A stretch of DNA of 64,000 bases from Niastella vici (GTDB taxonomy: Bacteria; Bacteroidota; Bacteroidia; Chitinophagales; Chitinophagaceae): contig NZ_LVYD01000024.1 in NCBI RefSeq assembly GCF_002077945.1, forward strand, positions 310,001-374,000. The letters run 5' to 3'. This document shows, piece after piece, positions 1 through 8,965 of the stretch. Position numbers and translations under genes: made by a program. How positions within the stretch are numbered: position 1 is the stretch's first letter; every line of letters begins with the position of its first letter. Below the pieces are notes generated by a model, which saw only the letters and a list, made by a program, of their open reading frames with translations, did not search any database and was not told the origin of the DNA.

Positions 1-105
1 TGCAAGAACTGTAACTTGTTTGAGAAAGTCTAAACACCTGGATTTAAAGCTTTCGTAGCTTTCGTCATCCTTAATAATTAAATCATATTTTAAAAAAGCG
101 CTCAT
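1..105 (-). CDS. N-terminal fragment of an unidentified gene (runs off window)
   Basis: Reading leftward from an ATG at 105, a frame stays open for 35 codons to base 1, beginning MSAFLKYDLIIKDDE. Composition is protein-like (charged, alternating hydrophobic residues), but the visible part is too short to assign a family. It is truncated by the window edge. It could be spurious. Confidence 0.4.
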   Translation of the reverse strand, partial: MSAFLKYDLIIKDDESYESFKSRCLDFLKQVTVLA

Positions 106-243
106 AAGTATAGGCCTATTTTGGTAAAACAAATAAAATTAAGTTTTATAAATTGAAAAGAAGTAAAAAGAGCAAATACATAAACAATTGCGTATTTACA
201 ACATGATAAAGGGGTAAGAAAATTAAGGCGATCGTGGAGGGCT

Positions 244-290
244 ATCCCAATAAAAAGTTTCTTGTCGCTGATCTTTTATGGTTTGAATCG
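244..290 (-). pseudogene. Remnant of a second phosphatase gene
   Basis: The minus strand here encodes IQTIKDQRQETFYWDS, nearly identical to the segment FQPIKDQRPETFYWDR of the intact phosphatase gene at 1730-2476 (match at about 1985-2030). The DNA is alike over some 45 bases and then diverges; no start or long frame surrounds it. This is direct evidence of a decayed duplicate. The rest of 106-793 holds no gene that I can support. Confidence 0.6.
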
Positions 291-793
291 GGCGTCCCGC
301 TCGTAACCAATCTTTGTGGAAAAATTCAATTTTTTAGTGAGTAGTAAATCTATTAGAAGTGGTTGTTTTTAATAGTACAAACGATGAAAATAATAAGCGA
401 ATAAATCAAATAAGCGCTTTAATCAAATAGGAAGTTAAATATAAACAACTATTGATCTTTATGATCTATCGATTGACAAAAACGGGTTTTTGGCAGTTTT
501 GTATTGCCCAGTCTACCCAAAATTTCAACCAAGTTAGTGCACATTGGTGGTCTTCTGTTAAATTGGTTATATTCAAGTACGCCTGGTTAATTATTCGCTG
601 GTGACTACAAATTCTCCATCGTTATTATTATTTATCAATAAGCCGTTTTTCTCATTAAATAAAGTTTGCAACCCGGCGGCAATCGTAAAAAGATGCCAAG
701 CGTTGTTACCCTAGAAAAATATTACAGGCTTAGTTAGTCGTTTTAATAAAAGATGTTATTAATTGGAAAATTGTCTTACATAAATAATGATCA

Positions 794-1702
794 ATGCATC
801 CACTAATTCAATTTTTTATAAGAGCTAAGGAACAAGTCATACACATTAAGGAGGAATCAGACGAAGAGATAGAACAGGTATTTGAGGTGTTAAGTTGGGG
901 AGAGATAAATTCGAGGCGGTATTATATCATGCGGGCTACCTGTGAAGAGGCGTCACAATATTTTATCGGCTTTAAAAAAAACGAATACATTGATGTCATA
1001 TTGAAAGCGGAAGGACAATTATTCAGTTTTGATAATGGTTTTGACTCTTATGTTCATGAAAGGGATGAAGATCAAATGTTAAATCACTTAATTGAATTTA
1101 TTATCATTGATGCTGTGATTCAAAAACGGTCTTTTATTAAGGGGTACTTTTATGGGTATGATGATGAAGGAGCGATACACAGGATATTGTTTGCTATAAT
1201 GGAAAAGTTGAAGTTTGACGTTACAGACTTAAATCCGGGTTTTAGGGTAGATAAAAATTTAACTTCGGCTTTATCACCTTTAGAGCAATATATTAAAAAA
1301 TTGGGCATAAAGGAACTAACGGTGGAAAAGATCCATTTTGGAAGGCTCCCTAATAAAAGTTATTATTTTATTGGTGTGAATGTGGAAGGAGCTGTATATC
1401 GTTATGAGTTGAGGGCAAATTGTGGTAATATCATCGTTACCGCAAATATTGATAAGGGCCGTGAACAGAAGAAAGTAGCCATCGAAGTTTCTTATATCCA
1501 TACAAAAAAGGATGATGTATTTCAAAAGCTGCTTGAAAGCATTTGTTTTGACTGCATACATGATTTCATTCCTGGAGATGTAAGAACAGTTGAATGCACT
1601 ATTGATAATACTATAGTTGAAATGGTGAAACCGGGGTTCGATTTTTTTAAACCAAATCACGTTGATTATGGGAATTCGCAATACTTTAAATTTGATTTTT
1701 AG
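794..1702 (+). CDS. Hypothetical protein, 302 aa
   Basis: A long open frame starting MHPLIQFFIRAKEQ, with an acidic stretch near residues 22-28 and a mix of beta-like and helical segments; no signal peptide or membrane helix. I do not recognise the family. Its stop lies 27 bases before the end of the convergent phosphatase gene. Position among gene remnants at the left edge suggests an accessory gene. The antisense frame at 1316-1681 is a shadow. Confidence 0.7.
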   Translation: MHPLIQFFIRAKEQVIHIKEESDEEIEQVFEVLSWGEINSRRYYIMRATCEEASQYFIGFKKNEYIDVILKAEGQLFSFDNGFDSYVHERDEDQMLNHLIEFIIIDAVIQKRSFIKGYFYGYDDEGAIHRILFAIMEKLKFDVTDLNPGFRVDKNLTSALSPLEQYIKKLGIKELTVEKIHFGRLPNKSYYFIGVNVEGAVYRYELRANCGNIIVTANIDKGREQKKVAIEVSYIHTKKDDVFQKLLESICFDCIHDFIPGDVRTVECTIDNTIVEMVKPGFDFFKPNHVDYGNSQYFKFDF

Positions 1703-1729
1703 TAATTGCGTGTCGGCTTACTCCGAAAG

Positions 1730-2476
1730 TCAGTAGATTAAGTCGGATTGCCAAAACTTTTTAGTATGTAGATCCATTATAGTTAGTCGTCCATTTTTTC
1801 CTCCTGATCCGGTATCCAAATTGTAAATATGAGCCGCTTTCAAAGGAGTATTCAAACCCCAATTCAAGGTACTTGTATGTCCAATAAATATGTTCTTATA
1901 ATTGTCCGCTATATAAAAGGGTTCAACTGTTCCTTGATATCGGTTCTGAATTTGCCATTGAAGAGCATCTTGCCATAAAGTACGATCCCAATAAAAAGTT
2001 TCTGGTCGCTGATCTTTTATAGGCTGAAACCTGTTTAATCCCCCGTGAACGAAAAGGTTATTATTTTGATCATTATAGTACAGCAATTGCTTTTCAAAAA
2101 ATATCTGGTGTTGCTGCGGAATATCCTCAGGATTTAGCGAAACCTTGAATCCATTTCCGCTATATTTAAAAATTAGTTTTTTACCAGAATGTATGGCATA
2201 AGACTTTGCTGTGCTTAAAGCTCCATACGTCCATTGAACAGGATGATAACTTGATTTCAAAAACTCAAGTAGCCATGCTTCATGATTTCCTTTTATCGCA
2301 ATTAAGTTTTTTATTTTTAGTAACTCTTCAACACATTCGTAAACAAATTCGCCACCATCTATAACATCCCCTAATTGTATAAGAGTATCTTTTTGATAAT
2401 CAAATTCACATTGTTCAAGACATTGTAGAAAGCCCTTTATATTTCCATGAAGATCACCAATAACGTATGTTGCCAT
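1730..2476 (-). CDS. Metallophosphoesterase, serine/threonine protein phosphatase type
   Basis: Calcineurin-like phosphoesterase. The metal-binding signatures are in order: GDLHGN (residues 7-12), LGDVIDGG (about 35-42), KGNHEAW (about 61-67), and later histidines (VHGG about 144, GHTS about 199). These match the bis(5'-nucleosyl)-tetraphosphatase/PPP-like group, which hydrolyses phosphoesters with a bimetal centre; the substrate cannot be told. Length (248 aa) is normal. It stands alone on the minus strand, and a decayed copy lies at 244-290, so this locus was duplicated or recombined. Confidence 0.9.
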   Translation of the reverse strand: MATYVIGDLHGNIKGFLQCLEQCEFDYQKDTLIQLGDVIDGGEFVYECVEELLKIKNLIAIKGNHEAWLLEFLKSSYHPVQWTYGALSTAKSYAIHSGKKLIFKYSGNGFKVSLNPEDIPQQHQIFFEKQLLYYNDQNNNLFVHGGLNRFQPIKDQRPETFYWDRTLWQDALQWQIQNRYQGTVEPFYIADNYKNIFIGHTSTLNWGLNTPLKAAHIYNLDTGSGGKNGRLTIMDLHTKKFWQSDLIY

Positions 2477-2858
2477 AGAGTTGTAATTTAGTTTTACATT
2501 ATTTCGTATTTGGGTGTCTTTACTGTCGCGATCGCTACGATGTTGTGGTTTCTTATTACCCCACCCATCTATGTGTGAATGTTAATCAGGGGTACCATGT
2601 TATTTAAAATGTCATTTTGAATATTGCGAGCAGCACCACCTTCCAGGTCCAATCAGCAGTTTTTAAAAAAAAATTCAAGGTTGGATAGTTGTGTCAGCAC
2701 GAATTGTGTAATTACACACACATTTTGTGATGTAGGGAACAGATTCTCCATATCCCGGAATGAAAAAAAGGCCATATTATTGTTAATTCATTTTTGTTGC
2801 TAGGTATAAGTTCCTTGTTTATTTCTTATTTTTATTTATCCTAATTAGATATCGACTG

Positions 2859-3356
2859 ATGAAATATGTTGAGCGTAAAAGAAAGATTCTTTCCCTATTT
2901 GGTAAAGAATTTATGGTGAACAGAAACAATTATACCGAAACAATTACTGGTACTAAAAAATCAGTCAAACAATATGTTAGTGAATTTTGGGAAAAAAGAA
3001 GTATAGATGAAGTAAATACTGATATGTTTTATAAGATTAGAAAAAAAGATGTAGAAACCTGGTTATTGGAGGAAGTTGATTTGCTGATACGGGGACCGCT
3101 TAAAATTAAAGCTGTGGGCGGAACTGTACCAACCATTAATATTTCTATTAGGGAGTTCGCAGATAATCTGGAGGCGCTTAGTTCTGGAAGAAACGAAGCA
3201 TCGAAGGAAATGCTTGAATTCTGTACACAAGTGATTATTAATAAATATGGCGTTGGTGCTATTGTGCTAGGAGACAAATTTGTAACGTATTGTGGATTTA
3301 AGGCTGAAGAGATGATTGATGAATTTTTGAAAAAGTATAAAAAGAAGAAAAAATAG
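2859..3356 (+). CDS. Hypothetical protein, 165 aa, basic C-terminus
   Basis: Starts MKYVERKRKILSLFGKEF and ends in a lysine run (KKYKKKKK). Mostly helical by eye, no membrane segment, no motif that I recognise. The basic ends could bind nucleic acid, but that is inference only. The 2477-2858 stretch before it holds no supported gene; it is AT-rich near 2800-2858 and could carry the promoter. The antisense frame at 3029-3376 is a shadow. Confidence 0.65.
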   Translation: MKYVERKRKILSLFGKEFMVNRNNYTETITGTKKSVKQYVSEFWEKRSIDEVNTDMFYKIRKKDVETWLLEEVDLLIRGPLKIKAVGGTVPTINISIREFADNLEALSSGRNEASKEMLEFCTQVIINKYGVGAIVLGDKFVTYCGFKAEEMIDEFLKKYKKKKK

Positions 3357-3445
3357 CGGAGCGAGAGTTCAATCACTTAGAAAAAGTCGATAAAAATCGA
3401 GCATTCAAAAAAAATTGAAAGCAATGAGTTGCGTAAATTATATTT

Positions 3446-4798
3446 ATGATAAGACTTATAGCCACATTTTTTTTCCTTATAGGGACTTTTAGCTTTATTA
3501 ATCTATTTTCACAAAGCAGCGATGTTTTTGTTAATGGATATTTTAGGAAAGATGGCTCTTATGTTCAACCTCATTTTAGAACTGCCCCTAATAGCAGCAT
3601 GTTTGACAATTATTCGACTAAGGGAAACTTTAATCCCTATACGGGAAAACCAGGATGGATTGAACCATTTTCTAAAGTTTCTTCAAGTAGTTATCAGGCG
3701 ATACCCAACAATTACCAATCTAACTTTGACAACCTATTTAATTATCTCAATAAAAAAGACTCATATCATTATTTTAAAATAGTCGATGGTTTTGATTATG
3801 AGTACAAGCTTTTTTATACAGGTTTATTTAAACTAAATAATAACGAACATAAAGAAGCATATAACATCTTTGATACACTTCGTAAAATAAAAGGAACTAA
3901 CAGTTTCATTCATGAGGAAAGTAACTTTTGGTTTGAAATAAGCTCCCAATATTTAGATGCACAAAAGGAATTTGAAGATATTTATACAAGTTCGGCTAAA
4001 TATGAAGAAGATGGAAACTATGAGGTGTTGGAAATGAAGTTAAATAAGGTAAAGAATCCGCTTAATTTTTACCACAAATATTTAATCAAATATACTACTG
4101 CTTGGCATTGTCATAAATATCAGGAAGCAAAAACTTGCCTTGATTCTTTAATTGTCTATTCCTCTCAAACAGAAGTACATGACACTCTTCTTGCAAATTA
4201 TGACGCCATCGTAGAGAATTTGAATAACATGCAAAACACCTTAGATACACATTTAAACGGCACATATTATTATCCATTAGAATCATTAGTTGAAAACCTA
4301 CGATACTACTTGATAAATAAAAAATCCCCCTCGGATCAATTAAAAAAGGCCGCTTTCTATCTCAGAAATATAGAATGCACAATAGAAGATACAACTTTTA
4401 CGCGGTCACTTAACGATACTTCAAATGCTAAAACTAAAGTCGCTAAAATTGACTATCTAACCTTTCATACACATTTGTCCAAAAATTATGGTACCACTAT
4501 TGGAATAGTCTTATTACAATTCTATGACGACTCGTCATACTTTATTTATAAAAAGAAGTTATCAGAATTTTCAAAATTCCAAAGTGCGAAAAACTCAATT
4601 GCCTTTAATTTCAAAGGTCTTCAGAATAATGTGGAAGGTTTAGAATACTTGATTAGTGAACCACTAGTTGGCGGTTTGACTGAAAGAAATTTTGAAGGTC
4701 CTATTACCCAAAAATATAAAAAAGAATATAGGCTTTACTTTTACTGTATTCTCGACAGCTCAGGTAACCTAAAAAATTTATCTGGATTGTTTAAATAA
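3446..4798 (+). CDS. Secreted hypothetical protein, 450 aa
   Basis: Has an N-terminal signal peptide (MIRLIATFFFLIGTFSFINLFSQ, hydrophobic core about 4-20). A following segment VNGYFRKDGSYVQPHFRT and NPYTGKPG resembles a motif common at the N-terminus of exported Bacteroidota proteins. The rest is rich in Tyr/Asn/Lys with helical repeats that could be TPR-like (about residues 120-270). Function unknown; export to the periplasm or surface is inferred. A bidirectional hairpin terminator follows at 4945-4976. Confidence 0.75.
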   Translation: MIRLIATFFFLIGTFSFINLFSQSSDVFVNGYFRKDGSYVQPHFRTAPNSSMFDNYSTKGNFNPYTGKPGWIEPFSKVSSSSYQAIPNNYQSNFDNLFNYLNKKDSYHYFKIVDGFDYEYKLFYTGLFKLNNNEHKEAYNIFDTLRKIKGTNSFIHEESNFWFEISSQYLDAQKEFEDIYTSSAKYEEDGNYEVLEMKLNKVKNPLNFYHKYLIKYTTAWHCHKYQEAKTCLDSLIVYSSQTEVHDTLLANYDAIVENLNNMQNTLDTHLNGTYYYPLESLVENLRYYLINKKSPSDQLKKAAFYLRNIECTIEDTTFTRSLNDTSNAKTKVAKIDYLTFHTHLSKNYGTTIGIVLLQFYDDSSYFIYKKKLSEFSKFQSAKNSIAFNFKGLQNNVEGLEYLISEPLVGGLTERNFEGPITQKYKKEYRLYFYCILDSSGNLKNLSGLFK

Positions 4799-4944
4799 AA
4801 AATAAGGACGGATGAATAGTCCACACTTTAATCATACTGGCTTCTCTGGCGAAAAATCCCTTGGCGAGCATTTAAAAATCTTCGCCAGTGTATGAATCGA
4901 CTAATTAGCAATCGGAGAAATTTGTAATTATCTGAGAGATATTA

Positions 4945-4976
4945 AAAAACCGCTCAGCTCTTTTGGAGCGGTTTTT
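4945..4976. terminator. Bidirectional intrinsic terminator
   Basis: AAAAACCGCTC pairs with GAGCGGTTTTT across a 10-base loop. A and T runs lie on both sides, so it can end the plus-strand 450-aa gene and minus-strand transcripts coming from 5.2-5.0 kb. Confidence 0.8.
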
Positions 4977-4990
4977 CAATTTCGGTGTGT

Positions 4991-5182
4991 TTAACTGTCT
5001 TTTGAGAATTGCGTTTTTATTTGACAAAGAATGAATTTTTGCCTGTGCGATTGTTTTCTTTTAGTTCGGAGTTCCTGGGTAAGTTCATATGGGAGATGTT
5101 CTTCGGTAGATTCGGGTTTGAGAATATCCTCAAATATTTTATTCATTTGTTTAAGAACATCGGCGCCATTTCGATCCTGCAA
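4991..5182 (-). CDS. Possible small protein, 63 aa
   Basis: MQDRNGADVLKQMNKIFEDI..., a hydrophilic, helical-looking peptide that ends just before the bidirectional terminator and lies behind the FecR remnant on the same strand. No family recognised. An overlapping plus-strand frame (5009-5194) is less protein-like. Weak call. Confidence 0.3.
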   Translation of the reverse strand: MQDRNGADVLKQMNKIFEDILKPESTEEHLPYELTQELRTKRKQSHRQKFILCQIKTQFSKDS

Positions 5183-5207
5183 TATCCGGGTTAAGTTATA
5201 ATTTTCA

Positions 5208-5417
5208 TTACGGCTGCGCCAAAATTGTATCTCCCTTTATAGAGAACTGCACGTGGGTTTGCTTTTGTAGAAATTGAAGTATGCTGTTTAATGAGTCGCA
5301 GCGCGAAAAAATTCCAAAGTAGGTTTTCTTGGGAAGGATTCCTATACATTGAACCTTCTTGTGATAGTGTTTGCTCACTTTTTTAACTATTGATTCTAAG
5401 TATTCGTTTTCAAACAC
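5208..5417 (-). pseudogene. C-terminal DUF4974 remnant of a FecR-type anti-sigma factor
   Basis: The frame VFENEYLESIVKKVSKHYHK ... YFGIFSRCDSLNSILQFLQ ... FSIKGDTILAQP has the layout of the DUF4974 domain that closes Bacteroidota FecR proteins, which control ECF sigma factors for TonB-dependent uptake. The usual transmembrane segment and FecR domain are missing; upstream the frame hits a stop within about 60 bases and only a GTG is available as start. No sigma factor or SusC/TonB receptor gene is adjacent. Best read as a leftover 3' end. Confidence 0.55.
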
Positions 5418-5602
5418 AAGGGGGGCTGTCTGGACACTTTTGGGTTTCCTCTCCTATGGTTTTCGTTGAATTCTCCATGGTCTGTTTTTTACCAAGATTG
5501 GCGGCAGATGCTTGACCGCTGTTAAATTTAAACGAGCCGGTTACCACAATTAAAAAAACTGCATATTCTTGTATTTTATCGAATATTTGTACTTTAGACT
5601 GA

Positions 5603-6375
5603 ATGACACGAATAGAAAAATTAAGGACATTACCGGAAGATGTTAAAATCGGAAGCATCATTCATTCGTTTAAAACCTTTGCATTAGGGGATATAGAATA
5701 CAATATCACCAGACCGATCGCTGCTTTTATTTTGGGAAGTTGTTTCATAGACCAAATGGCTGCGTACAGATATAATCACGGCACAACAAGCAACGAAGAA
5801 CATTATAAGAAATTTATTAATGAGTACCTTAAAGAGTACAATTCTTTTGATCTATATAACAATTTACGCTGTCTGATAATTCATAATTATACATTGGGTG
5901 AATATATGAGCCTGACAAGCGAATTAGAGGCGATAGATCAGCAGGAAGACATTTTACATGTAAACATTTTGACGGCACGGCGATTCCATAGCGCTTTGAG
6001 TCGGGCTTTTAGCGAATTTTCGAAAGACATTTTGAAAATTAACTCGCAAGCAAGAATAAATGCCGTTAATAGATACAACGAGGCGCCTGTTTTAGTCATG
6101 AACAACTATGAGATTCCTGTGTATAGTGAAGACGATGCCGATTATTTAATTGTTTTTTTTCCAAAAAAGTAGTTGGTAAAACAATCAACAATAACGGTTC
6201 CCTTGAAATTTTGGAGCTAAGGAAATCGTCTATACAGGAAGGTGTATTTAAGGTGGAAGCTTTCACCAAGAAAAAGCACAGGACAATTGTTCATGCTGCA
6301 AGTTTAGCTGACATTGCACACCAATTAGGATTACCTGCACCGATAGAAGTACTTGCCGCCCGATCAAACGAATAA
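5603..6375 (+). CDS. Hypothetical protein split by a -1 frame change (189 aa, or 257 aa if read through)
   Basis: The zero frame runs from 5603 to a TAG at 6170-6172 (189 aa). It ends on the heptamer A AAA AAG (6163-6169), in exactly the phase for -1 slippage. The -1 frame then continues 68 codons to a TAA at 6373 with protein-like sequence (GKTINNNGSLEILELRK, HAASLADIAHQLGLPAPIEV). The N-part contains NNLRCLIIHNYTLGE, an R-x4-H motif reminiscent of HEPN-type ribonuclease/toxin folds, but the family is not certain. Either a programmed frameshift or loss of one A from a homopolymer explains the split. Confidence 0.6.
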
Positions 6376-6430
6376 AGAGATGCATCGGGCAGGCGTCCGT
6401 TTGTTGCAGCAATCGTAAGATGAATACGAA

Positions 6431-7029
6431 TTAATCCTCCTCATCATCATTCAGGATATTTCCCAACAACTCATCCGGAGAGGAAGGTTTACCCAAATAA
6501 TTGAGTGGATTAAAATCCTCGAGGAATCTTGTAAATACAGATGAAGGGAGTGTAAGTTCGTTTCTGTAGGCCCTGTAAGGTTTATCAAAGACAGCTTTAA
6601 AGGTATCAGTAAAATAATGCTGGTAAATCCCAGGAAAGTTATTTAAAAACGTTATGAATTCGACGGTGCCTGCATAGTTTCGGGCCACATTTTCTTCATA
6701 ACGAAAAAAGCATGTAAGAAAGTAAACAGGAAAAAGTGCTCGGAATCATAGAAGGCAAATTCCTTATCGGCAATTCCGGTATTATTCCCGTACAAAATTC
6801 TCATAAACCTGACTTTAGGATATTTTTCAAGCCACTCGGTTTGATCATAATATAAAAAGGATAAAAATTCTTTCGCCATTTCCTCATGATCCTGCCCGAG
6901 GCGATGTGATATATCCAGAAGGAATAGAAGGTAAGTGTTTAAATAAGTTTTAAAGAAGCCTTTTTTGAACCTGTTTCTCAGGCAGTAAAAATGACCGGTG
7001 TATGGACCGTTGTAAAAAGTGTCGTTCAT
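6431..7029 (-). CDS. Hypothetical protein split by a -1 frame change (199 aa if joined)
   Basis: A 125-codon frame from 7029 (MNDTFYNGPYTGHFYCLRNR) and an 85-codon frame ending at 6431 overlap with a -1 relation. Joining them at the T TTT TTC run (6709-6703) gives a continuous protein, ...LHAFFRYEENVARNYAGTVEF..., with an acidic end (NDDEED). No family recognised. If not joined, the second frame would need a GTG start at 6688. An indel in the T6 run is the simplest explanation. Confidence 0.5.
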
Positions 7030-7123
7030 ACTGGAGTTTTGATGTTTATATGGGAGAATATAGCCCTGTTATATAAACAAAAAGAAGCTGAATTTTTACC
7101 ATAGGTATGTTCGTTTTAGTTAT

Positions 7124-7267
7124 TCACATGGCATGGTTGTTTTTGTTTATGGCCTGATGGTCTATATCATCTTCCGCCGCGAACCTATTGGCCAGTCTTT
7201 GTCTTAAATATGCAACAAATTTGCCGCCGTTTTTACTGGTGATCGAAGCACATACTTTATTTGACAT
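7124..7267 (-). CDS. Small hypothetical protein, 47 aa
   Basis: ATG at 7267 opens MSNKVCASITSKNGGKFVAY, ending at 7124. Charge and composition look like a real small basic protein, it lies in line with the minus-strand block, and it fills a gap otherwise empty from 7030 to 7417. Homology not recognised. Confidence 0.4.
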   Translation of the reverse strand: MSNKVCASITSKNGGKFVAYLRQRLANRFAAEDDIDHQAINKNNHAM

Positions 7268-7417
7268 AAATAGTGGCGTGTGAACAAGTTAAATGTAATA
7301 ATTTAACTTGGGATCATGCGGGGTTGGAGAAGTATAACAATACAGGCACAATTTATTTCAAACCCTTGAAAAGATCAAATCCCTACCCCGACTAATGCTT
7401 TTTTTTTCAAGGGGGGG

Positions 7418-8218
7418 CTATGGATTTTTTGTCCTCATCCTGGCGGCAATGCCGGTGAGTTCAAAATGATTCCAGAATTTTAAAGCATGTTCAGGCGTGG
7501 AAAACGACAAATTCACTTTTCGGTTTCGGAAAAATTTGATTGTAACACCCGGAAAAATTATGTATGTTCTTTTTACATCAATCTCTTTTAACCATTGATC
7601 GTAAAGCGTAGATAATTCAGAAGGCATTGAGTTTGTATTTAGAAAGCAATAGCATAGGGCATGTAGTAACCATTTAATGGATTGTTCACCATCTTTTTGC
7701 AATGAAAGATGACCATAATTATTATAACAGCAATAAAAAGGTAAACAAATCTTTTCTCCATTGATAACAGGCTGCTCTTCCTGGTAGTAAAATCTACGCT
7801 GAAACTTGTCTGCAATATTTTCACTTCCTGATATATTCAGGTCTTCACTACATTGACTAAAAATGCCGGAAACAATGGGCAAAAAAGAATTGAAAGGCGA
7901 AAGTTTGGCTTTTAAGTTTAAATATGATGAAAAACTGATAGCATACTTAGTTATAAAATAACTTTCGAGAATTTTGACCAGTGACTCCGAGTTAATTCTT
8001 ATAATACCGTTTAATAAGTCATTTATTTCTCCAATCTTTTGTATTTCTTCTTTGTCTCTCTTTTCAATTTTTTCAGTTGTGTCTCTTATAGTTTCGAGTA
8101 AACTATTAATAAGATGTAATTTGTTCTGGTAATTCTCAAAAACCAGCTGACAATGAATCTGATCTTCGGACGATAGCCTGTTCAATATATCCTGTGTGTT
8201 TTTTATTGTGTATGTCAT
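7418..8218 (-). CDS. Hypothetical protein, 266 aa
   Basis: Starts MTYTIKNTQDILNRLSSEDQ; residues 20-75 look like a coiled coil rich in Glu/Lys/Leu, followed by a mixed region and a C-terminal basic tail (ARMRTKNP). Contains a Cys/Tyr-rich core (PFYCCYNNYGH) without a clear metal site. It is the most downstream well-formed gene of the long minus-strand accessory block. Family not recognised. Confidence 0.65.
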   Translation of the reverse strand: MTYTIKNTQDILNRLSSEDQIHCQLVFENYQNKLHLINSLLETIRDTTEKIEKRDKEEIQKIGEINDLLNGIIRINSESLVKILESYFITKYAISFSSYLNLKAKLSPFNSFLPIVSGIFSQCSEDLNISGSENIADKFQRRFYYQEEQPVINGEKICLPFYCCYNNYGHLSLQKDGEQSIKWLLHALCYCFLNTNSMPSELSTLYDQWLKEIDVKRTYIIFPGVTIKFFRNRKVNLSFSTPEHALKFWNHFELTGIAARMRTKNP

Positions 8219-8277
8219 AAACCGATTTTCTATAGTTGTATGAATGATGAGTTAAGGGCAGACCTTAAAGGGTTGGT

Positions 8278-8631
8278 TTATATTATTGTCGATTGGTTGA
8301 CCGACCGCAGGTACGGCAGATATCGTTTTTCTGTCAAGTCTTTTCCCCGCCGAAATCTATCCGTTTTGTAATTATAGTGTTCCACAAAAAACTGTACTCT
8401 TTTTTGTTGGAGATCAATGATGTACCGATAGCTTGCAGTCGTACGCTTTTCATTGATGCTGTCAGAATTCTTATGAATGAATGCAATCTCTTTGTCCTGG
8501 TCGTTTAGTGCCAGTAGAGGCAGAATAAATTTTTCTACGATATAGCCCTGTTCGGGCGCGGTGCTGCTGTCCAGGACAAAAAACAATTTTTTTCCCCCGG
8601 TAAGGGTGACAAAAATATTAGAGCGCGTCAT
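8278..8631 (-). CDS. Hypothetical protein, 117 aa
   Basis: MTRSNIFVTLTGGKKLFFVL...; a small alpha/beta-looking protein with many charged residues and no motif that I know. It starts 2 bases after the stop of the 91-aa gene at 8634-8909, so the two are probably co-transcribed. The plus-strand frame at 8293-8508 is a shadow. Confidence 0.6.
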   Translation of the reverse strand: MTRSNIFVTLTGGKKLFFVLDSSTAPEQGYIVEKFILPLLALNDQDKEIAFIHKNSDSINEKRTTASYRYIIDLQQKRVQFFVEHYNYKTDRFRRGKDLTEKRYLPYLRSVNQSTII

Positions 8632-8633
8632 AG

Positions 8634-8909
8634 TTATTGTTCTTTATGCTTGTTTAAAAATGGCTGGGAGCGGGCCTTGGTAGCTCCCAGCTTTTTGAGT
8701 TTGTCCTTATATTGTTCAAAGACGTCTACCGTAATGAGGTAGCTTTTGCGTTTACTGCCTAATGTGGCACTTCCATAAAATGTGGCCTCAGGTAATAAGG
8801 CTTTAATGCGTTCTATCTTCCGGTTGGAAGCGGGAGTATTAATTACGATTAGTCCGCTTAATGTTTCCATGTGTTCATACTTGTTTATGAATGTGATTGT
8901 ATATCCCAA
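8634..8909 (-). CDS. Hypothetical protein, 91 aa
   Basis: Contains LSGLIVINTPASNRKIERIK and a basic tail. An internal Met (METLSGLIVINT, residue 13) is an alternative start. Tightly coupled to the following 117-aa gene. Function unknown. Confidence 0.55.
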   Translation of the reverse strand: MGYTITFINKYEHMETLSGLIVINTPASNRKIERIKALLPEATFYGSATLGSKRKSYLITVDVFEQYKDKLKKLGATKARSQPFLNKHKEQ

Positions 8910-8965
8910 CTAATTAAGGTTGCGAGAGAATAAAATCAGCGAATTATTGAATAGCTAAAAGGAGA

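Noticed and set aside
5410-5661. An 83-codon minus-strand frame before the FecR remnant
   Set aside because: Overlaps the start of a plus-strand gene; only its last part might belong to a broken FecR gene, and this cannot be shown.
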